Of a stretch of DNA of 64,000 nt, positions 26,291 through 34,760 are shown one piece after another. Position 1 is the first letter of the stretch, and each line of letters opens with the position of its first letter. The notes below the pieces were generated by a model, which was not told the DNA's origin, ran no database searches, and saw only the letters and a program-made list of their open reading frames with translations. A program made the position numbers and the translations under genes. The DNA comes from Chlorogloeopsis sp. ULAP01. GTDB lineage: Bacteria > Cyanobacteriota > Cyanobacteriia > Cyanobacteriales > Nostocaceae. The stretch is taken from positions 124,001 to 188,000 of the forward strand of contig NZ_JAUDRH010000016.1 in NCBI RefSeq assembly GCF_030381805.1, in the 5' to 3' direction.

Positions 26291-26381
26291 AGGACTTACG
26301 CCAAATTTTTATGCAACCCCCTTACCTTTGTGTACTTTGTGCTCTTTGTGGTTTTTTCCCGTGTATCACTGCGTAAGTCCT
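26291..26381. repeat. 91-bp miniature inverted-repeat element
   Basis: AGGACTTACGC (26291-26301) and GCGTAAGTCCT (26371-26381) are perfect 11-bp terminal inverted repeats around an AT/T-rich core with no coding capacity. TIRs of this type resemble those of IS-derived MITEs common in Nostocales; no target-site duplication is certain. Confidence 0.7.
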
Positions 26382-26449
26382 AATAACTTGCGATCGCCTT
26401 TCTCACCAAGTAAAAACTAGAACATATTTGCATCTAATCACAGTATTTT

Positions 26450-26475
26450 CCCCTCTCCAGGAGTTTGGAGAGGGG
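26450..26475. repeat. Hairpin CCCCTCTCC/GGAGAGGGG after gcvP
   Basis: A perfect 9-bp stem with 8-nt loop, 15 bp beyond the gcvP stop on its 3' side. Same palindrome family as the element at 45530-45595. It may stabilise or end the gcv transcript, but no U-run follows on the minus strand. Confidence 0.6.
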
Positions 26476-26489
26476 TTAGGGGTGAGATT

Positions 26490-29396
26490 CTATTGCGAAT
26501 AAGCGTCCATTGACAGACAAGAACAAACAAAATTCCGATCGCCAAAGGCAGCATCAATGCGACCGACAGCAGGCCAGAACTTGTGTTCGCGCGTCCAAGG
26601 TGCGGGGTAAGCAGCTTGTTCGCGGGAGTAAGGATGATTCCACTCGCCCGTGATTAAACTTTCAGCAGTGTGGGGTGCATTCTTGAGAACATTATTTTGG
26701 ATATCTGCTTTGCCAGATTCAATCTCGGCAATTTCTTGACGAATAGCAATCATTGCATCGCAAAAACGATCCAATTCTTCTTTCGATTCGCTTTCAGTGG
26801 GTTCGACCATAATTGTACCTGCTACAGGCCAAGAAACCGTCGGTGCGTGGAAGCCGTAGTCCATTAGACGCTTGGCAACATCATCAATTTCGATAGCCGC
26901 AGATTTTTTGAGCGATCGCAAATCTAAAATGCACTCATGGGCGACAAACCCATTTTTACCTTGGTACAAAACTGGATAGTACGTCTCAAGTCGCTTGGCG
27001 ATGTAATTAGCATTGAGAATTGCTACTTTCGTTGCTTCCGTCAAACCCGTAGCACCCATCATCGCGATGTACATCCAAGAGATTACCAGGATGCTGGCAC
27101 TACCCCAAGGTGCGGCTGAAACAGCTCCAATGCTTTGCTCACCTCCCATTTTGACAACGGGGTTGCCGGGAACAAAAGGCACAAGATGCTTGGCAACGCC
27201 AATTGGCCCCATACCAGGGCCACCCCCACCATGAGGGATACAGAAAGTTTTGTGCAAGTTCAAATGACAGACATCTGCGCCAATATCTCCTGGACGGCAC
27301 AGCCCCACTTGGGCGTTCATATTCGCCCCATCCATGTAAACTTGTCCGCCGTGGGCATGAACAACAGCACAAATTTCTTGAATTTGTTCCTCAAACACAC
27401 CGTGTGTTGAAGGATAAGTCACCATCAAAGCAGCGAGTTCTTGACTGTGCTTTTGTGCTTTCGCCTTTAAATCGTTTAAGTCAATATTACCTTGGTCGTC
27501 GCAGGCAACAGCTACTACCTTCATTCCGCACATCACCGCACTAGCTGGGTTTGTCCCGTGGGCAGATGTAGGAATCAGACAAACATTGCGGTGTTTTTCA
27601 CCACGACTTTCGTGATATCGACGAATGACTAAAAGTCCAGCATATTCACCTTGAGAGCCAGCATTGGGTTGCAGGGAAATTCCAGCAAAGCCAGTAATTT
27701 CCGCCAACCATTCTTCAAGCTGCTGGAACAGAATTTGATAACCTTGGGTTTGCGACTGGGGGGCAAAGGGATGAATCTTAGCGAATTCTGCCCAACTTAC
27801 GGGTATCATCTCTGCCGTCGCGTTCAACTTCATCGTACATGAACCCAAAGGAATCATCGATGTAGTGAGCGACAAGTCTTTAGTTTCTAGCCTGTGTAAG
27901 TAGCGTAACAACTCAGTTTCTGAGTGATAGCGATTGAAAATGGGATGGGTGAGGTAACTACTGGTGCGGGAAAGATTGGCAGAGACAGGATTGGGGGATA
28001 ATTCTTCTAAACTAAAAGGTAATTCATCCTTGCCTGCAAAAATTGCTAGTAGGTCTTTTACATCCGCAATTGTCGTAGTTTCGTCCAGTGAAATGCCTAC
28101 AGCAGTTTCATCAAAAACTCGCAGGTTAATTTTCTTTTGTTCGCAAGCTGCAAGAATATCTTTTAAACTGCGTGTTCCTAATTCTACCCGTAAAGTATCA
28201 AAGAAATATTCGGAACTAATCTTATAACCCAGAAGTTTCAGTCCTTCTGCCAAAATTACAGTTAGTGTATGAATATTCTCGGCAATTCTTTTGAGTCCAT
28301 CGGGGCCGTGATAGACAGCATACATACTTGCCATCACCGCTAGCAACACCTGTGCCGTACAAATATTGCTAGTTGCTTTTTCGCGGCGGATGTGCTGTTC
28401 ACGGGTTTGCAAAGCTAGACGTAATGCAGGTTTACCTTGAGCATCTTTCGATATACCTACAATTCGTCCTGGAACTTGTCGCTTGTATTCTTCTTTAGTA
28501 GCAAAATAAGCCGCATGAGGGCCACCATAGCCCAAGGGAATACCGAAGCGTTGAGTACTGCCGACGGCGATATCAGCCCCAAATTCACCAGGAGGTGTCA
28601 ACAGTGCCAAGCTTAAGGGATCTGCTGCTACCGTTACCAATGCCCCCACAGCATGGGCTTTTTCTACAAAAGCGCGGTAGTCGTAAATCGTGCCATCACT
28701 GGCAGGATATTGCACAATTGCCCCAAAAATCGGTTCTGAAAAATCAAAGGTTTGATGATCGCCGACTATAATATTTATCCCTAAAGGCTTGGCTCGTGTT
28801 TGTAGGACATCGATAGTTTGGGGATGGCAGTCTTGGGATACAAAGTAGGTATTGGCCTTGTTCTTGCAAAAACCATAGCTCATGCTCATAGCTTCTGCCG
28901 CAGCCGTAGCTTCATCCAACAATGAAGCGTTAGCAATTTCCAAACCTGTCAGGTCTATAATCATTGTTTGGAAATTCAATAGCGCTTCCAGTCGCCCTTG
29001 GGCAATTTCTGGCTGGTAGGGAGTGTAAGCAGTATACCAACCAGGGTTTTCTAGAATATTACGCCCAATTACTGGTGGGGTAATACTGTCGTAATATCCC
29101 ATACCGATAAACGAGCGAAAGATTCGGTTTTTTAAAGCTATTTCTTTTAACTTTGCAAGTGCTGCGTACTCACTAAGTGCTGCTGGCAAATCTAATCGAC
29201 GAGATAACCGAATCGACTGCGGTACTGTTTTTTCAATCAGGGCATCTAAGGAAGAAAAACCCATTTCCGCAAGCATTTGCTGGATCTCATTGGCATTCGG
29301 GCCGATGTGTCGCTGCTGAAAATCACTTGACTTCTGATTGTCTTCGCCCGGCGTTTTGCGATCGCCTGACTGAGGACGAGGAGCGGATATTACCAC
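26490..29396 (-). CDS. gcvP: Glycine dehydrogenase (decarboxylating), P protein
   Basis: PLP-dependent P protein of the glycine cleavage system: glycine + lipoyl-H protein to CO2 + aminomethyl-H protein. 968 residues, full-length single-chain form (fused P1 and P2 halves). The PLP lysine is in HLNLHKTFCIPHGGGGPGMGP (about residue 713), with a Gly-rich loop behind it; N-terminal RHIGPNANEIQQML is typical. In cyanobacteria it works in photorespiratory 2-phosphoglycolate salvage. Last gene of gcvT-gcvH-gcvP; a 232-bp gap with a palindrome separates it from gcvH. Confidence 0.98.
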   Translation of the reverse strand: MVISAPRPQSGDRKTPGEDNQKSSDFQQRHIGPNANEIQQMLAEMGFSSLDALIEKTVPQSIRLSRRLDLPAALSEYAALAKLKEIALKNRIFRSFIGMGYYDSITPPVIGRNILENPGWYTAYTPYQPEIAQGRLEALLNFQTMIIDLTGLEIANASLLDEATAAAEAMSMSYGFCKNKANTYFVSQDCHPQTIDVLQTRAKPLGINIIVGDHQTFDFSEPIFGAIVQYPASDGTIYDYRAFVEKAHAVGALVTVAADPLSLALLTPPGEFGADIAVGSTQRFGIPLGYGGPHAAYFATKEEYKRQVPGRIVGISKDAQGKPALRLALQTREQHIRREKATSNICTAQVLLAVMASMYAVYHGPDGLKRIAENIHTLTVILAEGLKLLGYKISSEYFFDTLRVELGTRSLKDILAACEQKKINLRVFDETAVGISLDETTTIADVKDLLAIFAGKDELPFSLEELSPNPVSANLSRTSSYLTHPIFNRYHSETELLRYLHRLETKDLSLTTSMIPLGSCTMKLNATAEMIPVSWAEFAKIHPFAPQSQTQGYQILFQQLEEWLAEITGFAGISLQPNAGSQGEYAGLLVIRRYHESRGEKHRNVCLIPTSAHGTNPASAVMCGMKVVAVACDDQGNIDLNDLKAKAQKHSQELAALMVTYPSTHGVFEEQIQEICAVVHAHGGQVYMDGANMNAQVGLCRPGDIGADVCHLNLHKTFCIPHGGGGPGMGPIGVAKHLVPFVPGNPVVKMGGEQSIGAVSAAPWGSASILVISWMYIAMMGATGLTEATKVAILNANYIAKRLETYYPVLYQGKNGFVAHECILDLRSLKKSAAIEIDDVAKRLMDYGFHAPTVSWPVAGTIMVEPTESESKEELDRFCDAMIAIRQEIAEIESGKADIQNNVLKNAPHTAESLITGEWNHPYSREQAAYPAPWTREHKFWPAVGRIDAAFGDRNFVCSCLSMDAYSQ

Positions 29397-29528
29397 AAAG
29401 AGCTTCTCCAGACGTTACTATTTCATATTTTGCAATAAGTATATTGGAGGCGTGGAGCAAAACTCTCAGTTTATGTAAAATTAATAAAATTTTTCTTGAG
29501 AGTGGTTAGTCATTGGTCATTGGTTAGC

Positions 29529-29552
29529 ACAGACGCGATTTATCGCGTCTGT
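29529..29552. repeat. Compact palindrome between gcvP and gcvH
   Basis: ACAGACGCGAT and ATCGCGTCTGT are perfect 11-bp arms around TT. It shares its core with the ends of the 52-bp element at 16445-16496. It sits inside the presumed gcv transcript, where a stable hairpin could set the relative amounts of gcvH and gcvP. Confidence 0.65.
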
Positions 29553-29628
29553 ACAATTACTCCCCTTGTCCCCTTGTCTCCCCCTCTCCCTATCTTCCCC
29601 ATCTCCTCCATCTCCCACTACTTCCCGA

Positions 29629-30015
29629 CTACCCTTCTACTTGGGCGCTATACTCATCTGCGGTTAATGCGTCATCAATTTCACCAGGATCGTTAACCCG
29701 CACTTTAATAAACCATCCTTCACCGTAGGGATCGTCTGCAACTTGTTCGGGAGCATCTAGCAGGGGTTCATTACGGTCTATAACAGTACCAGTAATTGGT
29801 GAGTTTAAGTCTTCAACAGCTTTTACTGATTCAACGGTGCCAAAAGTTTCTCCTTTAGTAATCGCATCACCAACTTCTGGCAATTCTAAAAATACAATAT
29901 CTCCTAATTGATCGACAGCAAAGGCGGTAATGCCAATTGTAGCGATTTCCCCCTCTAAACGCACGTATTCATGGGTATCTAAGTACTTTAAATCTCCAGG
30001 ATATTCCAAAGACAT
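29629..30015 (-). CDS. gcvH: Glycine cleavage system H protein
   Basis: Lipoyl carrier that shuttles the aminomethyl group between P, T and L proteins. 128 residues, normal length. The lipoylated lysine is Lys65 in GTVESVKAVEDLNSP; the sandwich fold is preceded by HEYVRLEGEIATIGIT. Second gene of the gcv operon, 74 bp behind gcvT. The ribosome site is weak (GGAAGC). Confidence 0.97.
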   Translation of the reverse strand: MSLEYPGDLKYLDTHEYVRLEGEIATIGITAFAVDQLGDIVFLELPEVGDAITKGETFGTVESVKAVEDLNSPITGTVIDRNEPLLDAPEQVADDPYGEGWFIKVRVNDPGEIDDALTADEYSAQVEG

Positions 30016-30089
30016 ATTGCTTCCTTTTCCACAATGGCAAAAATCAAGATGGTTAATGGTTTAGCTAATGGCTAATGGTAAAGACATTA

Positions 30090-31229
30090 TTAGCTGTTTG
30101 CAACGCGAGCTTTTGAACGGTAAAAAGGTTTTTTAACCACTACCGCCGGGTAAGTTTTACCGCGAATTTCCACTTCTAGCTGCTGACCAACAGTTGCTAA
30201 CTGGGTGGGAACATAGGCTAGAGCGATCGGATAACCGAGCGTAGGAGATAGTGTACCACTAGTAACTTCTCCTACTACAGTACCTGCTGAAAGTACTTGG
30301 TAGCCGTGACGGGCAATGTTACGCCCTTGCATCTGTATGCCTACGAGTCGGCGCTGTACTCCAGCAGTTTTTTGCCGTTCTAATATCGGACGCCCAATAA
30401 AATCACCTTTGGTATCAAGATGCACTAGCCAACCCAAACCAGCTTCTAAGGGGGTGGTGGTGTCATCGATATCTTGTCCATAAAGTGCCATTGCTGCTTC
30501 TAGCCGGAGAGTATCTCTGGCACCCAATCCGCAAGGGATAACACCAGCATCAACAAGACTACGCCATAACTTGACACCCTCTTCTGGATCTAACATAACT
30601 TCAAATCCATCTTCTCCGGTGTAACCAGTACGGGCAAGGAAAGCGGTTTTGCCTAATACAGGTGCTTCTAAGTGACCAAATGCTTTAACCTGGCTCAAAT
30701 CTGATTGCACAAAGGGCTGAAGGTATTCAACAGCTTTTGGCCCTTGGACGGCAATTAAGATTTTTCCTTTAGAAAGGTCTTGAAAATTTAATTCGTTGGC
30801 ATCAATATGCTGTAATAACCATGCTTTGTCTTTGCTAGTAGTGGCAGCATTGACAATTATCACTCCCTGTTGTTCGCCAGAAGAATTTTCGCCCTGGTAG
30901 TAGAAAATAATGTCGTCAATAATACCGCCTTCTGGATTTAACAAGACTGTGTATTGAGCTTGACCAGGTTGTAATCTACTTAAGTCGGAAGGAACTAAAT
31001 ACTGAAGTTTGGTAATCAAGTTTTTCCCTTGAAAGGTAAATTTACCCATATGGGAAATATCGAACATTCCAGCAGCATTTCTTACTGCCTCATGTTCGTT
31101 GGTAATACCGCTAAATTGTACGGGCATTTCCCAACCACCAAAGCTGGTAAGCCGTGCTTTTAGTTCTTGGGCAAGGAAATATAGAGGTGTTTTATATAGG
31201 GGGAGGGCGTTCTCTTCTTGTTTAACCAC
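30090..31229 (-). CDS. gcvT: Aminomethyltransferase, T protein
   Basis: Transfers the methylene group from aminomethyl-H protein to tetrahydrofolate and releases ammonia. 379 residues, standard. Typical sequences: FGGWEMPVQFSGITNEHEAVR, MFDISHMGKF, ARTGYTGEDGFEV, GLGARDTLRLEAAMALYGQD. First gene of gcvT-H-P on the minus strand. No gene for lipoamide dehydrogenase (L protein) is present. The leader upstream holds an 18-codon open frame with a strong ribosome site. Confidence 0.97.
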   Translation of the reverse strand: MVKQEENALPLYKTPLYFLAQELKARLTSFGGWEMPVQFSGITNEHEAVRNAAGMFDISHMGKFTFQGKNLITKLQYLVPSDLSRLQPGQAQYTVLLNPEGGIIDDIIFYYQGENSSGEQQGVIIVNAATTSKDKAWLLQHIDANELNFQDLSKGKILIAVQGPKAVEYLQPFVQSDLSQVKAFGHLEAPVLGKTAFLARTGYTGEDGFEVMLDPEEGVKLWRSLVDAGVIPCGLGARDTLRLEAAMALYGQDIDDTTTPLEAGLGWLVHLDTKGDFIGRPILERQKTAGVQRRLVGIQMQGRNIARHGYQVLSAGTVVGEVTSGTLSPTLGYPIALAYVPTQLATVGQQLEVEIRGKTYPAVVVKKPFYRSKARVANS

Positions 31230-31267
31230 AGGTAGATTTGTTGTCGTAGATTATCAACTTTAGTATC

Positions 31268-31324
31268 TTACGGCAGGCTTCTATGGAAGCGTATTAACAG
31301 GCAGGGGTTTAATCGCAAAATCAT
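31268..31324 (-). CDS. Candidate 18-residue leader peptide upstream of gcvT
   Basis: ATG with a perfect GGAGG seven bases upstream, reading MILRLNPCLLIRFHRSLP and a TAA, 38 bp before the gcvT start. The ribosome site is better than that of gcvT itself. It contains no run of Gly, Ser or other single amino acid that would make it a classic attenuator, so it may be a translational leader or a chance frame. Confidence 0.35.
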   Translation of the reverse strand: MILRLNPCLLIRFHRSLP

Positions 31325-31711
31325 TTTATTTCCTCCAACTATACCGAGCTAGTATGGGCTACGATGTCTGCCGAAGGAAACATTAACTTTCATGTTTCTA
31401 TGCTCTCCTAATTTATAGGGACTGGGTATTGGCTAACTAGCCGCGTTGTAATCAATCAGCGGACTCTTCAGGAGGAAATGCTGTGCATGGTTCCCGACTT
31501 AAGCAGACTGGTTTTGCCGTATAAAAGTCCTCGCAAGAGAATTCTCACTGCAATTTGTTGAAAGGTCTGTTGGATATTTTGCAAAGACAGGGGAAATTGG
31601 TATGATTTTAACTGCGGTTTATCTATCAAATTTTAGGAGTATTTTTCCTAGCCTGTGGTGAAATTGCTAAATCAACCTTCTGTTTTTTAATTTAAAGATT
31701 GGGAGCTAACT
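31325..31711. other. Divergent promoter region gcvT / sbpA
   Basis: 387 bp between the gcv leader frame and sbpA. A stable hairpin GAAACAT to ATGTTTC lies at about 31377-31399, inside a stretch (31370-31430) that has isolated resemblance to riboswitch sequence (see rejected items). The segment 31465-31560 is GC-richer than its surroundings and could be structured, but no known RNA family was recognised. Confidence 0.4.
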
Positions 31712-32782
31712 ATGAAGAGGCGTTCTGCATTACGCGCCTTACTATTTACGGCAGGATTGTTAATACCTGCCTGTACTCAGACACAAAATTCCACTCAAAA
31801 CGAAGCATCAACGAGTCAAACCCAAGCAGTTACTAATGTACAAAAATCAAAGTCAGTGGAACTAACATTGGTTGGTTATGGAGTGGCTAAATCGCTTTTC
31901 TCCAAAATCATTCCGGCATTTCAACAAGAGTGGAAGGCGAAAACAGGTCAAGATGCGATCTTTAAGGAATCCTATGGTGCATCTGGAGCACAAACTAGAG
32001 CAATCCTGGGTGGTTTGCAAGCTGACATCCTGGTTCAAAATCTGCAGAGCAACATTGATCCTTTAGTGGAAAAGGATTTTGTGAGTCAACAGTGGAGCCA
32101 ACGATTGCCCAATCAAGCTTCCCCTGCTAACACGGTTATGGTTTTAGTAACAAGACCTGGAAATCCCATGCAAATTCGAGATTGGAGGGATTTAGCTCGC
32201 GAAAATCTGTCTATTGTGGCGATTAATCCACAAACTTCTGGTAACGCTCGGTGGGGTATCTTAGCAGGGTATGGTTCTGTTCTCAAGTCTCAAGGAGAGC
32301 AGGCGGCTGATGATTTTCTCAAAGGCTTTGTGAAGAATATTAAGACATTGGTGAGCAGTGGGCGAGAGGCAACGGATGCATTTGTAAAAAACAAAATTGG
32401 AGATGTATTAATCACATTTGAAAACGAGATTATCTTCACTAATAACTCCATTCCTGAAGATTATCCCTACATTGTGCCGACGACTAATATTCAGGTTGAT
32501 TTTCCAGTCACTGTCGTTGACAAGATTGTAGATAAAAAGGGAACCCGCGAAGTTGCAGAAGCATTTACTAAGTTTTTGTTTTCACCCAAAGGTCAGGAAA
32601 TCTATGCTCAATCAGGCTATCGTCCCATTGAGCAACAGGCATATCAAAAATATGCCAAACTTTACAAGTCTGTAAAGACTCTTTATAAAATTGCAGATTT
32701 TGGTGGTTGGAAACAGGTTAACCAAAAGCTTTTTGCCGATGGAGCGTTATTTGATTCTGCCCAAGCAACCCGAACTCGATAA
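31712..32782 (+). CDS. sbpA: Sulfate-binding protein of ABC importer (lipoprotein)
   Basis: Periplasmic sulfate/thiosulfate-binding component. 356 residues with a lipobox LIPAC (Cys about residue 20) and a Gln/Ser/Asn-rich linker. Family signs: LTLVGYGVAKSLFSKIIPAFQQEW, ESYGASGAQTRAILGGLQADI, NPQTSGNARWGILAGYG, FLFSPKGQEIYAQSGYRP. First gene of the sbpA-cysT-cysW operon; 5 bp separate it from cysT. Confidence 0.95.
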   Translation: MKRRSALRALLFTAGLLIPACTQTQNSTQNEASTSQTQAVTNVQKSKSVELTLVGYGVAKSLFSKIIPAFQQEWKAKTGQDAIFKESYGASGAQTRAILGGLQADILVQNLQSNIDPLVEKDFVSQQWSQRLPNQASPANTVMVLVTRPGNPMQIRDWRDLARENLSIVAINPQTSGNARWGILAGYGSVLKSQGEQAADDFLKGFVKNIKTLVSSGREATDAFVKNKIGDVLITFENEIIFTNNSIPEDYPYIVPTTNIQVDFPVTVVDKIVDKKGTREVAEAFTKFLFSPKGQEIYAQSGYRPIEQQAYQKYAKLYKSVKTLYKIADFGGWKQVNQKLFADGALFDSAQATRTR

Positions 32783-32787
32783 TTGCA

Positions 32788-33678
32788 ATGTCAGCTATCT
32801 CTGTAACACCCTCTACACAGCGCTTTCATCAGGCTCTTTTGCAAGGTTTAGCCCTTACCTATGTTAGTTTTATCATTCTGCTACCTTTGGGAGCAATCTT
32901 TCTACAAGCTTCTAAAAGCTCTTGGCAGGAATTGGGGCTAGTTGTTACTGCTCCAGTTGCTGTAGAGGCATATAAACTTTCTTTTTCTGCTGCGCTGTTG
33001 GCTGCCCTAATTAACAGCGTTTTTGGAGTCATACTCGCCTGGATTTTAGTACGTTACAACTTTCCTGGCCGAAAGCTCGCAGACGGTTTGGTTGATTTGC
33101 CCTTTGCTATGCCAGCAGTAGTTGCCGGGATTGCTTTAGTGTCTCTATACGGATCTGGTGGAGTAGTTGGACAGTACTTTGACTCTGGAACATTTTTAGG
33201 GAATTGCTTGCGGCAACTTGGTATTGAGCAGGTTAACTTGACTTCATCTGTAGTCGGAGTTGTTTTTGCAAAGATCTTTGTTACCCTTCCTTTTGTTGTG
33301 AGAACCGTACAACCTGTGTTGATGGAGATTGAGCCGGAGGTTGAGGAAGCAGCGCACAGTCTTGGAGCAAACTCTTGGCAAACATTTTGGAGAGTTATTT
33401 TTCCCCAATTATTACCTGCAATCTTGACAGGGTTTACTCTTGCTTTTGCCCGTGCTGTCGGAGAGTACGGTGTAGTAGTGATGATTTCTGGCAATATTCC
33501 TTTTGAGACAATGATTAGCTCAGTCTACATCTACCGTCGATTGGAACAGTATGACTATAGTGGTGCAACAGCTGTGGCGATTGTGTTGTTGATGTTTTCT
33601 TTAGTGATTTTGATATGTACTAATTTGTTGTATTGGTGGAGTCGGCGATATGAAATTTCCATTCCTACTAAGTTTTAA
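32788..33678 (+). CDS. cysT: Sulfate ABC transporter permease CysT (CysU)
   Basis: Inner-membrane permease, 296 residues, six transmembrane segments. The EAA loop reads EEAAHSLGANSWQTFWRVIFPQLLPAILTG, the docking site for the ATPase. Family match includes GSGGVVGQYFD and FARAVGEYGVVVMISGNIPFET. It starts 5 bp after sbpA, and the distance to cysW is 66 bp. Works as a heterodimer with CysW. Confidence 0.95.
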   Translation: MSAISVTPSTQRFHQALLQGLALTYVSFIILLPLGAIFLQASKSSWQELGLVVTAPVAVEAYKLSFSAALLAALINSVFGVILAWILVRYNFPGRKLADGLVDLPFAMPAVVAGIALVSLYGSGGVVGQYFDSGTFLGNCLRQLGIEQVNLTSSVVGVVFAKIFVTLPFVVRTVQPVLMEIEPEVEEAAHSLGANSWQTFWRVIFPQLLPAILTGFTLAFARAVGEYGVVVMISGNIPFETMISSVYIYRRLEQYDYSGATAVAIVLLMFSLVILICTNLLYWWSRRYEISIPTKF

Positions 33679-33744
33679 TACGGCATATTTATCGCCAGAT
33701 AAAAACAAGATTGCAGTTAGTGACGAAAAGTATTTTGGATCGTA

Positions 33745-34584
33745 ATGAAATTCTTTATCAAGCAAGTTAAGGCAACCTTACAATCGCTGCCTTGGGGACG
33801 CTATCTATTAATTACTTTCGGTCTTTCTTTCTTAGCGATCGCCGTTGTATTTCCCCTACTAAATATCTTTTATCAAGCATTCGCTAATGGTATTGAAGCT
33901 TATTGGGCTGGAGTCACGACACCCGAAGCACGTCATGCCATCTTTTTAACTGTGGCGATCGCTTTAGTTTCACTTCCTATTAATATCGGGTTTGGAGTAT
34001 TGCTTGCTTGGATTTTGGCGCGACACTCGTTTCCCGGTAAGGTGCTGTTGCTAGGAATTATTGACTTGCCATTAGCTATTTCACCTACTGTTGTAGGTTT
34101 GATGTTCATTCTTCTGTTCAGTCACACAGCAGGTATCTTTGGTTCCTGGTTAGAAACAGCCAACATTGATGTAATTTTTGCCCTGCCAGGGATGATTTTA
34201 ACGACTTTGTTTGTAACTTTCCCATTTGTAGCGCGAGAGGTATTACCAGCACTGCAAAATATGGGGCTGGAAGAGGAGGAAGCAGCTAAAACGTTGGGAG
34301 CAAATTCCTGGCAGACTTTTTGGCGAGTGACTTTCCCTTCTATTCGTTGGGCTTTGCTTTACGGAGTACTGATCTGTACATCTAGGGCGATCGGAGAGTT
34401 TGGCGCAGTTTCGGTTGTCTCCGGCAAGCTGATCGGACAAACAAACACTTTGACATTGCATGTCGAACAAGTATATACCGAATACCAAACTGTTGCAGCC
34501 TTTGCCTGCGCATCGCTTCTAGCAGTAATGGGACTTTTAAGTTTGGTTGGACAGGAATTGCTACGAACAAAGGACAAACAATGA
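33745..34584 (+). CDS. cysW: Sulfate ABC transporter permease CysW
   Basis: Second permease of the importer, 279 residues, about six transmembrane segments. EAA loop EEEAAKTLGANSWQTFWRVTFPSIRWALLYG, and the end region RAIGEFGAVSVVSGKLIGQTNTLTLHVEQVYTEY is diagnostic for CysW. The next gene downstream is not cysA but an unrelated PHP protein, so the ATPase must be encoded elsewhere. Confidence 0.95.
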   Translation: MKFFIKQVKATLQSLPWGRYLLITFGLSFLAIAVVFPLLNIFYQAFANGIEAYWAGVTTPEARHAIFLTVAIALVSLPINIGFGVLLAWILARHSFPGKVLLLGIIDLPLAISPTVVGLMFILLFSHTAGIFGSWLETANIDVIFALPGMILTTLFVTFPFVAREVLPALQNMGLEEEEAAKTLGANSWQTFWRVTFPSIRWALLYGVLICTSRAIGEFGAVSVVSGKLIGQTNTLTLHVEQVYTEYQTVAAFACASLLAVMGLLSLVGQELLRTKDKQ

Positions 34585-34760
34585 AAGTTCGTTTTGTCAC
34601 AATACTCTCAATCAGGAGATTAAATCAGATTTAGTCAGTACTTACGCACGATTCACTTAATAATCAAACCATGGAGACATTGAGAACGCGCAGGAGTAAG
34701 AGTTCGAGAATTGTCTTACTTAATTAATTTTAGTTTTAAAATTTACTTTATTTAAAAAAT

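Noticed and set aside
31365..31440. Glycine-riboswitch-like words on the plus strand (CCGAAGG, CTCTCC, GGGACTGG)
   Set aside because: The words are in the order seen in glycine aptamers, but the gcv genes are on the other strand and the downstream plus-strand gene is the sulfate-binding protein. The GGAGAG partner and P2 stem are not where the consensus needs them.
31465..31560. Possible 6S, SRP or other small RNA
   Set aside because: GC-richer, but no diagnostic 6S bubble, no SRP GGAAGCAGC motif, and no clear promoter or terminator. Left as an uncharacterised leader.
34585..34760. Search for a broken cysA between cysW and the PHP gene
   Set aside because: Only 176 bp with no Walker A or ABC signature; no pseudogene traces.
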